NCBI GenBank assembly: GCA_035550315.1
Contig: DASZPL010000117.1
Location: 6,456 to 70,455 of the forward strand
DNA: 64,000 bases
Direction: 5' to 3'
Source of the DNA: DASZPL01 sp035550315
Lineage (GTDB): Bacteria; Actinomycetota; Actinomycetes; JAFAQI01
The position numbers and the translations under genes were made by a program. The first letter of the stretch is position 1, and each line of letters opens with the position of its first letter. Positions 41,342 to 54,853 of the stretch are shown in pieces. The notes below the pieces were generated by a model. The model did no database searches. It saw only the letters and a program-made list of their open reading frames with translations, and had not been told where the DNA came from.

Positions 41342-41971
41342 GTGACGGTCAACAGTGTGGTTGCCTCTCGCGGCGTGAGGTGGACCGCGCGAGTCAGCGG
41401 CCAGCCGGCCGCCGAGCCGGTCGACCCGCCGCTGCCCCGCAGCGCGCAGGACGACAGCCCGGTCGGCGATGCGGACCAGGCGCTGGTTGCGCTCTACCTT
41501 GCGCACTACCGGTCGCTGGTGCGGATCGCCGCACTGTTGCTGCACGACGTACCTGCCGCCGAAGACGTCGTGCAAGACGCGTTCGTCGCAATGCACGGCG
41601 CCTGGCGCCGGCTGCGTGACCCCGACAAGGCGGTGCCCTACCTCCGCCAGGCGGTCGTCAACCGCGCCCGCTCCCGGCTGCGGCATCTCGAAGTGGTCGA
41701 GCGCAAGACGCCGCCGCCGCCTCCGGCCGGCGCCGGCGGTCAGATGCCGAGCGCGGAGTACGGCGCAATGCAAGCACTTGCCGGCCGCGAGGTGATGGCC
41801 GCGCTGCGCGCGTTGCCGCAACGGCAGCGCGAGGTCTTGGTGCTGCGTTACTACGCCGACCTGTCGGAAGCCCAGATCGCCGACACGCTCGGCATCAGTC
41901 AAGGCGCGGTGAAGAGCCACGCCTCGCGGGGCGTCGCCGCCCTGCGCGAAACCTTGGAGCGTGCGGAGTGA
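41342..41971 (+). CDS. ECF sigma factor, SigE family
   Basis: A 209-residue sigma-70 factor of the actinobacterial SigE (SigE70) ECF type. An N-terminal tail of about 45 residues, possibly partly untranslated, precedes region 2 (YLAHYRSLVRIAALLLHDVPAAEDVVQDAFVAMHGAWRRLRDPDKAVPYLRQAVVNRARSRLRH) and region 4 (ALRALPQRQREVLVLRYYADLSEAQIADTLGISQGAVKSHASRGVAALRETL). GTG 41342 is the upstream-most start; internal starts could shorten it. The next gene overlaps the stop (GTGATG) and encodes a membrane protein of anti-sigma layout. Confidence 0.9.
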   Translation: MTVNSVVASRGVRWTARVSGQPAAEPVDPPLPRSAQDDSPVGDADQALVALYLAHYRSLVRIAALLLHDVPAAEDVVQDAFVAMHGAWRRLRDPDKAVPYLRQAVVNRARSRLRHLEVVERKTPPPPPAGAGGQMPSAEYGAMQALAGREVMAALRALPQRQREVLVLRYYADLSEAQIADTLGISQGAVKSHASRGVAALRETLERAE

Positions 41972-43713
41972 TGGGCGAGGACGCGCGCGACCAGCAGGTC
42001 GTCGACCGGCTGCGCGAGGCGCTGCAGGACGAAGCCCGCACCGTCGTGCCTGCCGGTGACGGGCTGTCGCGGATCCAGCAGCGGGTGGCCGCGCGGCGGT
42101 TTCGGCTCCGGTGGCGCCGCCCGGCACTGGCGCTCGCGGCGGCCGCGGCGGTCGCCGGAGTGGTGATCGGCGGCATCGCCATCGCGGGCGGCGGTGGTGA
42201 CCAGAGCCTCAACACCAAGCCGCTCGGCTCGCCCACGGCCAACCCACCGGTGCGGCTTGCCACCTTCCCGGCCGACGCAATCTTCCCCTTCACGTCGACC
42301 GCCGCCGAGGCGCAGTGGGAGCAGCAGGACTATCCCAACGGCCACATGCCGTGGGTGGCGAGTCCGGAAGGCGTCGCCACGTCATGGGTGACCGGCTACC
42401 TCAAGCAGCCGTCGATCGACCACGTCACGACGCAGCAGCACAGCGGCGACGCGGCCACCGTCACGTTGGGTCGGACGCCACCGGGAACGGCGTCGCCGAC
42501 CGCTGTCACGACCGTGCACCTCGTGCGATACCGCAACGCCTGGCTGGTGACCGGCGCAACCGACCCGGCGAACCAGCTGCAACTCACCGCTCCCGCGCAG
42601 GGTGCGCTGGCGACGTCGCCGGTGACGGTTGGCGGGCCCGGGTTCGGCGTCGACGAGTCCGTCACGGCGCAGGTGCGTGACGCCGCCACGCCGCAGTTGC
42701 TGGGCCACGCCCAGGTGGCCGCCGGCTCCGGCGGCCCGTGGTCGACCACGGTGAGCTTCGCGCCGTCGTCCCACCGGGTCGGGGTCGTCGTTGCAATCGC
42801 CGGCAGCGCCATCGACGGCAAGCCCGCCCGACTGGTCGCCGAGCAGGTGCACTTCCGGCCGGCACCGGTGTCGGCCGGCCCGCCAGCGTCGGGATCGGTG
42901 GTGTACGGCGTGACCGATGGCCGGCTGGCCGCGTTCAACGCCAGCAGCGGGCAGGTCTCGCGCTACCTCACCGCACCCAACGCCGGCCAGCTCAGCGACC
43001 CGCAGCTCGTCGGTGACCGGGTCTACTTCCGGCAAGCAGCTGGCGGCTGCGGTGGCGACGGCCTGATGTCGGTCTCGATCTCGGACCAGTCGCCGACCGT
43101 CACGGCCGTGGCACATCCCGCTGCCGGTTACAAGTTGACCGGCTACGCCGTGTCCGCCGACGGCAATGACATCGCGTTGGTCGAGGAGGCGTGCGACCCG
43201 CAGGCGACGTCGCCGCAGGGCCGGATCGTGGCGTTCGACCAGCAGACGCAGCAACAGCACGCGATCGCGTTTCCGTCGTACCCGCCAGCACCGATCGCCG
43301 ACCCCAGCTGGGAGCCGGACGGCCGTCACATCGACGTCTTCGTCCGGACCGGGATGCAGGGCGAACTAGCTCGCTACGACGCGTTCGCGGCGAACAGCTG
43401 GAGCGACAGCACGCCGGCCTGCCAAGGGTTCGACGAGGCGGGCGGGCTGCCGCAGGCGGTCCGGGTCGACGGCGCGGGGACGTTGTGGATCGCCGCGCAG
43501 ACCGGTACGGCGATGCAGGTGACTCGGTGCGCGGCCGGAAAGCCGACCGTCGCGTTCAGCGTCCCCGGCAACGGCACGCCCACCGACCTGGCGGTGACCG
43601 GCAACGGCAGCCACGTGCTGCTCACGGATGCGAACGGCGGGGTCTGGCGCTGGGACGGCAACGGCGCGGCAAGCCGGATCTCCGGGCTGACGCTGCCCGC
43701 CGCCACCTGGTAG
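41968..43713 (+). CDS. Putative membrane anti-sigma factor with Gmad2-like and propeller domains
   Basis: A 581-residue single-span protein. The first 45 residues are cytoplasmic and helical (VVDRLREALQDEARTVVPAGDGLSRIQQRVAAR), as in anti-sigma factors, followed by a membrane span (about 49-72). Outside lies a spore-germination-type Gmad2-like domain (TAPAQGALATSPVTVGGPGFGVDESVTAQVRD, about residues 205-295) and a C-terminal beta-propeller-like region with SVVYGVTDGRLAAFNASSGQ and LLTDANGGVWRWDG. No zinc HxxxCxxC anti-sigma motif is present. Start overlap with the sigma gene supports the pairing. Anti-sigma activity is inferred from position and topology. Confidence 0.7.
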   Translation: MMGEDARDQQVVDRLREALQDEARTVVPAGDGLSRIQQRVAARRFRLRWRRPALALAAAAAVAGVVIGGIAIAGGGGDQSLNTKPLGSPTANPPVRLATFPADAIFPFTSTAAEAQWEQQDYPNGHMPWVASPEGVATSWVTGYLKQPSIDHVTTQQHSGDAATVTLGRTPPGTASPTAVTTVHLVRYRNAWLVTGATDPANQLQLTAPAQGALATSPVTVGGPGFGVDESVTAQVRDAATPQLLGHAQVAAGSGGPWSTTVSFAPSSHRVGVVVAIAGSAIDGKPARLVAEQVHFRPAPVSAGPPASGSVVYGVTDGRLAAFNASSGQVSRYLTAPNAGQLSDPQLVGDRVYFRQAAGGCGGDGLMSVSISDQSPTVTAVAHPAAGYKLTGYAVSADGNDIALVEEACDPQATSPQGRIVAFDQQTQQQHAIAFPSYPPAPIADPSWEPDGRHIDVFVRTGMQGELARYDAFAANSWSDSTPACQGFDEAGGLPQAVRVDGAGTLWIAAQTGTAMQVTRCAAGKPTVAFSVPGNGTPTDLAVTGNGSHVLLTDANGGVWRWDGNGAASRISGLTLPAATW

Positions 43714-43718
43714 GTCCT

Positions 43719-46700
43719 TCACACGTCGGGGAGGGCCACCTGCACTTCGGTCGCGTCGCTCCCGGAGATGAGCCAGCCACGGCCCGGCGGACCGGACCCC
43801 GCAGTGGCTTCGGATGGCAACCGGATGCCGAACAGGTCGCCGTCGTGTCGTGACTCCGGCCGGAGCAGCAGGCCCAGCCGCCGGCGGCGAGCCACGGCGA
43901 CCGGCCCGCGAAACGTCGCGGCGAGCACGTCGGTGGCGCCGGCCAACGCGATCACCTGCTGGACCGACGCGTGCTCGACCAACCACCGCTCGATCCGCTC
44001 TGCCAACGGACCGATAGGCAGTAGGTCGACGTCGTCGACCAACAGGTGCGGTGGCCCGCGGTCGAGCATCGCGTCCAGCGTTTCGGCCGCAGCGTCACCG
44101 TCGGCGGGCAGCCGCACCGCCCCACACAGCGACGTGAGCGGGCTGCCGGAGCCGCACGCGACGGTGACCGGCCGGTCGAGCAGCTGCTGACCGATCGTCA
44201 GCAGTGCCGTGCTGCGACCGGACCGGGGCGGACCACAAATCAGAAAGCCGCCGGCCATTGCATCCGCCGGGATGGAGGCAACGGCCAAGTCGTCGCTGCG
44301 CACGCCGATGGCGAGCCGCGAGCGGTCGGCCGGACGCACTTGCGGCAAGTGGACGGTGGTTGGCAGCGGCTCAAACCGGCGTGCCGGGCGGACCGGGTAG
44401 GCCCAGCCCGCGGCCATCGCGATCGTCGCGTCGTCGGCCACGGCGACCTGCATGAGGGCGCGCTCGGTGACCGCGAAGCCGCGACCGCGCGGCAGCGACC
44501 GAGGAATGTCCCGATGGTCCACGCCGAGGAGCGCGAACTCCAAATGATCGGCCAGCCGCAGCACCAACTTCTCCGCGATGGCTGCGCCCAGCCGCCCGGT
44601 GAGCCCGGCACGGCCGCTAGTCACAACCAGCCGCAACCCGGCCCGCGGCCCGTCTGCCGCCAGCCGCAGCAGCCGCTCACCGACTTGGCCGCTGGCGGCA
44701 TCTCCGGCCGCGGCCAGCAACTGCTCCCAACCGTCGACGAGCAGCATCAGCCGCGGTGCCTGCTCGCCGCCGGCACGGCGATGGGCAACCTGCTCGGTCA
44801 GCCAGTCGAGAAGCCGGCTGACTCGCGCGAGATCACTGGCCGGTACGACGGAACCGCACTGCGGCAGGCTGGCCAGCGGGTCGAGTGCGGTGTCGGAGGC
44901 GATCGCCCACAGCTGCAGGTCGTCCGGCGACAGCTTGGCCGCGGCGGCCACTGCAACGGTGAGCGCCGCCGTACTACGACCGCTGGTCGCCGCCCCGACG
45001 ATCAATGTGGAGCCGCCGGTGCCAAGCGATAGCCGAGCCGGCTGCTGCGCCTGCCGGTCGGGAAGGTCGAGCAGACCCCAGGCGACGTCCTCGGAATCTG
45101 CCGGTTGCGGCAACTCGGATAGCGGCAGCCGCTCGGGCAGCGGCGGTAGCCATGGCCGACGCGGAGCGGCGTAGCCGGCTGTGGCGGCGAGGTGTCGGGC
45201 CGCCGACACGAGCAGGTCGAGCTGCGTCGGACCGGCCGGCGACGGTTGCACGACCGGCGGGTGTGCGGCCAAGGCGGCCGGTGCCAACTCGATCGTGACG
45301 GCCTCGTCGGCGGCTGGCGGCGCGCTGACCAATCCGGTCTGGCACTCCTGCAGCTCGGCGCTGCCGAGCCGCACGAACGCCCGGCCGGGGGTGTGGCGGC
45401 TGATCCGGGCGGCCGCCGGGCTGTCGAGCAGGTCGCGGGACTCGTGCTCGTGGGTGACGGCCAGGCAGATGCGGAGCCGGGCGTTCGCCCGGATGTCGGC
45501 GGAGACAGATCCCTGCGGGCGTTGTGTAGCGAGGATCAGATGGATGCCGAGCGCGCGGCCGCGCTGGGCGACGCCGACGAGGCCGGTCACGAAATCGGGC
45601 AGTTCTTCGGCGAGGGTGGCGAACTCGTCGACGACGATCACCAGGCGCGACAGCGGCGGTGCGTGCGGCGGGTAATCGCGGATGTCGGAGACGCCGGCGT
45701 CGGCGAGCAGCCGTTCGCGGTGGCGGATCTCGGCGGCGAGCGACGCGAGCGCCCGCCTGGTCGAGGCGGTGTCGAGGTCGCTCAAGACGCCGACGGTGTG
45801 CGGGAGCAGCGCGCAGGCGTCGAACGCCGCTCCGCCCTTGAAGTCGATCAGCAAAAAGCCGAGCCGGTCGGGCGGCTGGGCAGCGGCGAGACCGGCGACG
45901 AGGCCGCGCAGCAGTTCGCTCTTGCCGGCGCCGGTGGTGCCGGCGACCACGGCGTGCGGGCCGTCGCGGTCGAGGTCGACGCTGACTGGTCCGTTGCGCC
46001 CCTGCCCGATGACGACGCCGGGCGTCGCGGCGGCCGACCAGCGGCGGCGGATCGCCGCGGTCAGCCGGTCCGGCGTCGCGGCATCAAGTTGGTTGAGCTG
46101 GGCCCACGCAACCTGCCGTGGCAGCCGGTCGGTCGCGGCTGCGGCGTCGTCGCGCCGTGACGCCAACGCCCGCGCCGCGGCTTCGGCGCGCGCGGGGTCG
46201 AGCGCCTCCACGGTGAAGCATTCGAGCTGGCCGTCGGCGCGCCGGAGCCGGCTCGCCTCCGGGCCGGCCGCGCATTCGACGAGGACGTCGCAGTTCGCCG
46301 GCAGCCGGGCAGCGGACTCAGCGTACCAGATTACGGCGCAGTCGGGCAGCGCCGCCGGCAACCAACCGCCGCCCGACCGGCCGGCGTCAACGATGACCAA
46401 CGCATCCGCCCCGCCGTCGCTCGGCGGGGCGTTCAGCGTGCGGGCAAGGTCCGCCGCGGCCGCGGCGTCGCATGCCAGCCGGCCGGGCCCGTGCTCACCC
46501 AGGCAGCCGGTGTGGGGCAGCCACCGGACCCACTCCCACTCCGCCGCCCGGCCCGGTGCCAACACGGTGACATTCAGATTGCTCGGCGGGTGCCAGGCCG
46601 CGGCCTGCACCAGCAGCGACCTCAGTACGCCGACGGCCAAATCGCGCCGGCCGGCCACGCCGATCACCGACCGCGGTTGCGGCGTCACGACGACCGGCGC

Positions 46701-47456
46701 CGCCACAACCTTCGGTCGGGGTGCGTTGCGCACGTCGAGGTCGCTGGGGAGCGTGCCGAGGCCAAGCCGGAGCCGCAGCCAGTCCGCACCGGCCGGCCGC
46801 CGCTGCCAGATCTCGGTGGATCCGACGCAGGCCGCGACCGCCGCGGCCGCCGAGGGCGCCGCTTCCAGGCGGTGTGCGCGTTCGGCGTCGAGGGCCTCCG
46901 CGAGCCGGGCCTGCGTGGCCGCCAGGGCGAGGCCGTGTTCTCGCTTTTGCCGGCGGCGGTGGCGCCGCGCGAGCCACCAGTCGTTCGCCGCCTGGCCGCC
47001 GATCATCACCGGCGACAACACGGCGAACGCCATGAACTGCCACTCGTGCAGCACTGCCGCCAGCCCGCAGCCCACCAGCAGCGGCGCCAGCGCCGCGACG
47101 ACCGGCAGCCGGACCCGGGTGGGCGGTGGCGGCAGGATCGGGAACACCACCGGCTCCGCCGGCCATGGGCGAGCCGGACGGCGCGGCGACGTCATGCCGG
47201 ATGCCGGCTGGCGCGCCGCCGCCGACGCTAAAGCGCCGAAACTGACCACGGCTCCGTCGACCAGCCGGCAGTCGGTGACGGTGGCGGCATCCGCGATCGG
47301 CCGGCCGTCGACGTACGGCGATGCAGCAACCTCGGCACCGACCAACTGCCGCAGTCGGTCGAGCACGGTCGCCGCGCGTCGGTCGCCCGCCGCGGTCAAG
47401 CACACGTCGGCTCGCGTGCCGCTGCGGGCGTTGATGACGGTCAGCGTCGCCCGCAT
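43719..47456 (-). CDS. Orphan FtsK/SpoIIIE-type ATPase (EssC/EccC-like)
   Basis: A 1245-residue ATPase with the plan of type VII secretion motor proteins: an N-terminal ubiquitin/FHA-like domain (residues 1-75), two membrane helices (about 105-150), and three FtsK-like ATPase domains. Domain 1 is intact: Walker A GTTGAGKSELL and FLLIDFKGG, then VIVVDEFATLAEELPDF and LATQRPQGSVSADIRANARLRICLAV. Domains 2 and 3 have altered P-loops, GAATSGRSTAAL and GPPRSGRSTALL. No WXG100, EccB/D/E or mycosin gene is near. ATG 47456 removes an upstream non-homologous extension. It is convergent with the propeller protein and divergent from glgE. Confidence 0.85.
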   Translation of the reverse strand: MRATLTVINARSGTRADVCLTAAGDRRAATVLDRLRQLVGAEVAASPYVDGRPIADAATVTDCRLVDGAVVSFGALASAAARQPASGMTSPRRPARPWPAEPVVFPILPPPPTRVRLPVVAALAPLLVGCGLAAVLHEWQFMAFAVLSPVMIGGQAANDWWLARRHRRRQKREHGLALAATQARLAEALDAERAHRLEAAPSAAAAVAACVGSTEIWQRRPAGADWLRLRLGLGTLPSDLDVRNAPRPKVVAAPVVVTPQPRSVIGVAGRRDLAVGVLRSLLVQAAAWHPPSNLNVTVLAPGRAAEWEWVRWLPHTGCLGEHGPGRLACDAAAAADLARTLNAPPSDGGADALVIVDAGRSGGGWLPAALPDCAVIWYAESAARLPANCDVLVECAAGPEASRLRRADGQLECFTVEALDPARAEAAARALASRRDDAAAATDRLPRQVAWAQLNQLDAATPDRLTAAIRRRWSAAATPGVVIGQGRNGPVSVDLDRDGPHAVVAGTTGAGKSELLRGLVAGLAAAQPPDRLGFLLIDFKGGAAFDACALLPHTVGVLSDLDTASTRRALASLAAEIRHRERLLADAGVSDIRDYPPHAPPLSRLVIVVDEFATLAEELPDFVTGLVGVAQRGRALGIHLILATQRPQGSVSADIRANARLRICLAVTHEHESRDLLDSPAAARISRHTPGRAFVRLGSAELQECQTGLVSAPPAADEAVTIELAPAALAAHPPVVQPSPAGPTQLDLLVSAARHLAATAGYAAPRRPWLPPLPERLPLSELPQPADSEDVAWGLLDLPDRQAQQPARLSLGTGGSTLIVGAATSGRSTAALTVAVAAAAKLSPDDLQLWAIASDTALDPLASLPQCGSVVPASDLARVSRLLDWLTEQVAHRRAGGEQAPRLMLLVDGWEQLLAAAGDAASGQVGERLLRLAADGPRAGLRLVVTSGRAGLTGRLGAAIAEKLVLRLADHLEFALLGVDHRDIPRSLPRGRGFAVTERALMQVAVADDATIAMAAGWAYPVRPARRFEPLPTTVHLPQVRPADRSRLAIGVRSDDLAVASIPADAMAGGFLICGPPRSGRSTALLTIGQQLLDRPVTVACGSGSPLTSLCGAVRLPADGDAAAETLDAMLDRGPPHLLVDDVDLLPIGPLAERIERWLVEHASVQQVIALAGATDVLAATFRGPVAVARRRRLGLLLRPESRHDGDLFGIRLPSEATAGSGPPGRGWLISGSDATEVQVALPDV

Positions 47457-47550
47457 GGGCGGGACGCTAAGCGAAGTCGGCGCTGTGTTGCCGCGGCCGT
47501 CCACAGCCCTCGTTGTGTAGGTCCGCGGCCGGTGGGTAGCGCGAAACGTA

Positions 47551-49583
47551 GTGCCCACACGATCAGTGCTCACCGTTCGACCCGCGGCGAGCAGCCGAGC
47601 CGCGACGGCCGCGGCGCCGAGCCGCACCGTCGTCGAAGACGTACGACCGCGGGTCGATGACGGTCGTTACGCCGCCAAGGCCGTCGTCGGCGACCCCGTC
47701 CAGGTCGAGGCGGACGCGTTCGCCGACGGCCACGACCTGCTGCGCTGCGAGCTGCAATGGCGACCGGCCGGCAGCCGCAGCTGGAAGCGCCGTTTGATGG
47801 CGCCGCTCGGCAACGACCGGTGGCGCGCGATCTTCGTCCCCACCGAGCTCGGGCGTTACCAGTTCCAGGTCCGGGCGCAGATCGACCCGCTGGCAACCTG
47901 GCTGCACGACCTGCGCGCGCGCGTCGACGCCGGACAGGACGTCGCGGTCGAGCTCGTCGTAGGGGCGGATCTCATGAACGCGGCGGCGGAGCAGGTGCGG
48001 GGCGCCGCCCGGCAACACCTGACCGAGCTCGCGGACCGCGTGCGGCGGCCCGGCTTCGACCCGGCCGAGCTGTTCACCGCGGCCGCGACCGCGCTGCTCG
48101 CCGGACTGCCGTCGCCCGAGCCGTCGACCACCTCCGACCCGTACGAGGTGTACGCCGACCGGCCGCGCGCCCGCTTCAGCAGCTGGTACGAGCTGTTCCC
48201 GCGATCGACGGCGACTCGGCTCGGCCGACACGGCACGTTCCGCGACGTCGTGCGGCGACTCGACTACGTTGCGCGGCTCGGCTTCGACGTGCTCTACCTG
48301 CCGCCGATCCACCCAATCGGCACTACCAACCGCAAGGGCCGCAACGGCGCGGTGACCGCGGACCCGACCGACGTCGGCAGCCCGTGGGCGATCGGCGGCA
48401 CCGCCGGCGGTCACACCGCCGTGCACCCGGACCTCGGGACCCTCGCCGACTTCGACGCGGTCGTCGCCGCGGCGGGCAAGCGGGGGATCGAGGTCGCGCT
48501 GGACCTCGCCTACCAGTGTTCCCCTGACCACCCCTGGGTGCGGGAACACCCGCAGTGGTTCAAGCACCGGCCGGACGGCTCAATCCGGTACGCCGAGAAT
48601 CCGCCGAAGCGGTACGAGGACGTCTACCCGCTCGACTTCGACACCGCCGACTGGCGCGCGTTGTGGGACGCGCTGCGCGAGGTCGTGGAGTTCTGGATCG
48701 ACCACGGCGTACGGATCTTCCGGGTCGACAACCCGCACACCAAGGCGTTCGCGTTCTGGGAGTGGCTGATCCCGACGATCCAGGCGGAACACCCGGACGT
48801 GCTGTTTCTGGCCGAGGCGTTCACCCGGCCGAAGGTGATGTACCGGCTGGCCAAGATCGGGTTCACCCAGTCCTATACGTACTTCACCTGGCGCACCGCC
48901 AAGTGGGAGCTGGAGCAATACCTGACCGAGCTGACCAACCGCCCGGTCGCCGACTTCTTCCGGCCGAACTTCTGGCCGAACACGCCGGACATCCTGACCG
49001 AGCAGCTGCAGCACGGCGGCGCCGCGACGTTCCGGGTGCGGGCACTGCTGGCCGCGACACTCACCGCCAACTACGGCGTCTACGGCCCGGTGTTCGAGCT
49101 CGGCGAGCACCGACCTCGCCACGCGGGATCCGAGGAGTACCTGGACGGCGAGAAGTACGAGGTGCGCCGGTTCAAGCTCGACGCGGCCGACAGCCTGGCC
49201 CCCCTGCTGGAGCGGCTGAACCGCATCCGCCGCGACCACGCGGCGCTGCAACACGACCGCACGCTGACGTTCCACCGGATCGACAACGACCAGCTGATTG
49301 CGTACTCGAAGTCAGTGCCGGCCGGCGTCGAGGACATCGGTACGGCGGACGGCGCACCGGTCCTCGTCGTCGTCAACCTCGACCCGGCGTACCAACAGTC
49401 CGGCTGGGTCGAGCTCGACCTGGCCGCGCTCGGCGTCGACGGCGAGCGCGGCTACGTGGTGCACGACCTGCTCAACGGCGGTTGCTACCGGTGGGAGGGC
49501 AGCCGCAACTTCGTCATGCTGGACCCCGAGGTCACCCCCGGCCACGTCTTCCAGGTGCAGCCGGCTTCCGACGGGGCCGGGGC

Positions 49584-49587
<4 letters not shown>
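47551..49587 (+). CDS. glgE: Alpha-1,4-glucan:maltose-1-phosphate maltosyltransferase
   Basis: GlgE extends alpha-1,4-glucans with maltose 1-phosphate. The 678-residue GH13_3 enzyme has an N-terminal beta domain and helical insert (residues 1-200) and the catalytic barrel: LPPIHPIGTTNRKGRNGA (about 250-267), nucleophile Asp in GVRIFRVDNPHTKAFAFWEW, acid/base Glu in VLFLAEAFTRP, and FFRPNFWPNTPDIL. These are distinctive for GlgE rather than amylases. Start GTG 47551 is the first in frame after the divergent EssC-like gene (94 bp apart). Its stop overlaps the treS start. It would use maltose 1-phosphate from the neighbouring maltokinase domain. Confidence 0.95.
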
Positions 49588-52918
<3,331 letters not shown>

Positions 52919-52922
<4 letters not shown>

Positions 52923-54853
52923 GCCGCGACGCGATGGCCGCGATGGTGCGGCGGTTCGCGCGGGCGCAGGGGATCCAGCTGAGCTACACCCGCTACGACG
53001 GCCGGCGGGCCCGGCCATCCGTCGAGACGCTGCTCGCCGTCCTGACCGCGCTCGGTCACGACGTCGGTGACGAACACCGACTTCGGGCGGCGGTCGCGGC
53101 CGATCGCGAGCATCGCGAGCGGCAGGTGCTGCCCCCGGTCGTGGTCGCGACGCCCGGGCGGCCCTGCGAGCTTCGGCCGCGGGACGGCGACCGGCTCGAC
53201 CACGCGACCGTCGCGATCACGTTGGAGGACGGAGGATCGCTGCAGCTGCCGGCACCCGAAGTGCTCCGGTCGACACCCGACGGCGTCGGGCTGGACCTCG
53301 CCGCCGCCGGCTTGCCGGTGGGCTACCACGAGCTCCGGATCGACGGCCTCGGGGACGTTCCCTCCGCCATGCTCGTGGTGCCGCCGCGACGGCTGCCGCC
53401 CGCACCGATCGGATTCGGCGTCTTCCAACCGCTCTACGGACTCCGCGGCGAGCGCGACTGGGGCGTCGGCGACCTCGGCGACCTGCGCCGGCTGCAGCAG
53501 TGGGTCGCCGAGCTCGCTGGCGATTTCGTCGGCACGTTGCCGTTGTTCGCGACCTATCTCGACCCGCCGGTGGACCCCAGCCCGTACCTCCCGGTGAGCC
53601 GCCGGTTCTGGAGCGAGCTGTACGTCGACGTCGAGGCGCTGCCCGAGTTCGCCGCCAGCCCGGACGCGCAGGCGCTCGCCGGATCGCCCGCATTTCAGCA
53701 GGACCTGCGCCGGCTGAGTCGAGGCGAGCTGGTCGACTACGCCGGCGTGATGGCCCGCAAACGGGGGGTGCTGGAGCTATGCGCGAGCGAGTTGTTCGAC
53801 CACGCATCGCCGCGTCGCGACGCGTGCGACGCCGCGCTGGCCGAGCATCCGGAGATCGACCGGTACGCCGAGTTCCGAGCCGGCTGCGAGAAGTTGGGCC
53901 GGCCGTGGCTCGACTGGCCGGCCGCGCCCGGCGTCGTACCGGACGGCGGCGCCGACGACGCCGCGGTGCGCTACTACCGCTACGCCCAGCTGGTCGCCGG
54001 CGAGCAGCTGGCCGCAGCCGCGGCGGCCTCACCCGGCCTCTACCTCGACCTGCCGATCGGCGTACATCCCGACGGCTTCGACACCTGGTCGGAGCAGGAG
54101 AGCTTCGCTCCCGCCGAGGTCGGCGCGCCGCCCGACGACTTCTTCGCCGGCGGGCAGGCGTGGGGGTTCCCGCCATTGCACCCCGGCCGGATGCGGGCGC
54201 GGCGTTACGGCTACCTCATCGACTGCCTCCGGCACACGTTTCGGCACGCGCGGGTCGCGCGGATCGACCACATTCTCGGCCTGCACCGGCAGTACTGGGT
54301 ACCGGCCGGCACCGACGCGACCGGCGGCGCTTACGTCACCTATCCGGCCGACGAGCTGCGCGCCATCGTTCGGCTGGAAGCCGCGCGCGCCGGCACCATC
54401 GTGGTCGGCGAGGACCTCGGCACCGTCACCCCCGCGATCCGCCAGGCGATGGACCGCGACGGCATGCTGCACTCGTTCGTCTACCAGTTCGCCGCCGACG
54501 CGACGCAGCCGCTGCCGCAGCCGGACACTCCGGCGATGGCGTCGCTCGGCAGTCACGACCTGCCCAAGTTCGCCAGCTACGCCGCCACCGAGCGGTGGGT
54601 GCCGCCACTGCAGACCTGCCTGACAGCGCTGGCTGACGGATCGGCCCGGTTGCTGCTCGTCGACCTGGCCGACCTCGCCGGGCAGGAAGGCCAGGACAAC
54701 CAACCCGGCACCGGTCCGGAAGCCGACAACTGGCGGCGCCGACTCGACCGCCCGCTCGCCGAGCTGACCTCCGATTCGGCGGTCACCCGGCTGCTGACCG
54801 AGATCGCCGAGCACCGACAGCGGCGAGCCACGACCACGGGAGCCCAGCAATGA
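52919..54853 (+). CDS. malQ: 4-alpha-glucanotransferase (GH77)
   Basis: MalQ moves maltodextrin segments between chains. The 644-residue protein has an N-terminal beta/helical extension (about residues 1-150) common in actinobacterial MalQ, then the GH77 barrel: FQPLYGLRGERDWGVGDLGDL, SPYLPVSRRFWSELYVDVEAL, the nucleophile region VARIDHILGLHRQYWVPAG (Asp), the acid/base VVGEDLGTV (Glu) and LGSHDLPKFASY (third Asp). In this operon it could equalise chain lengths produced by GlgX debranching before TreY acts. Start and stop each overlap a neighbour by four bases. Confidence 0.93.
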
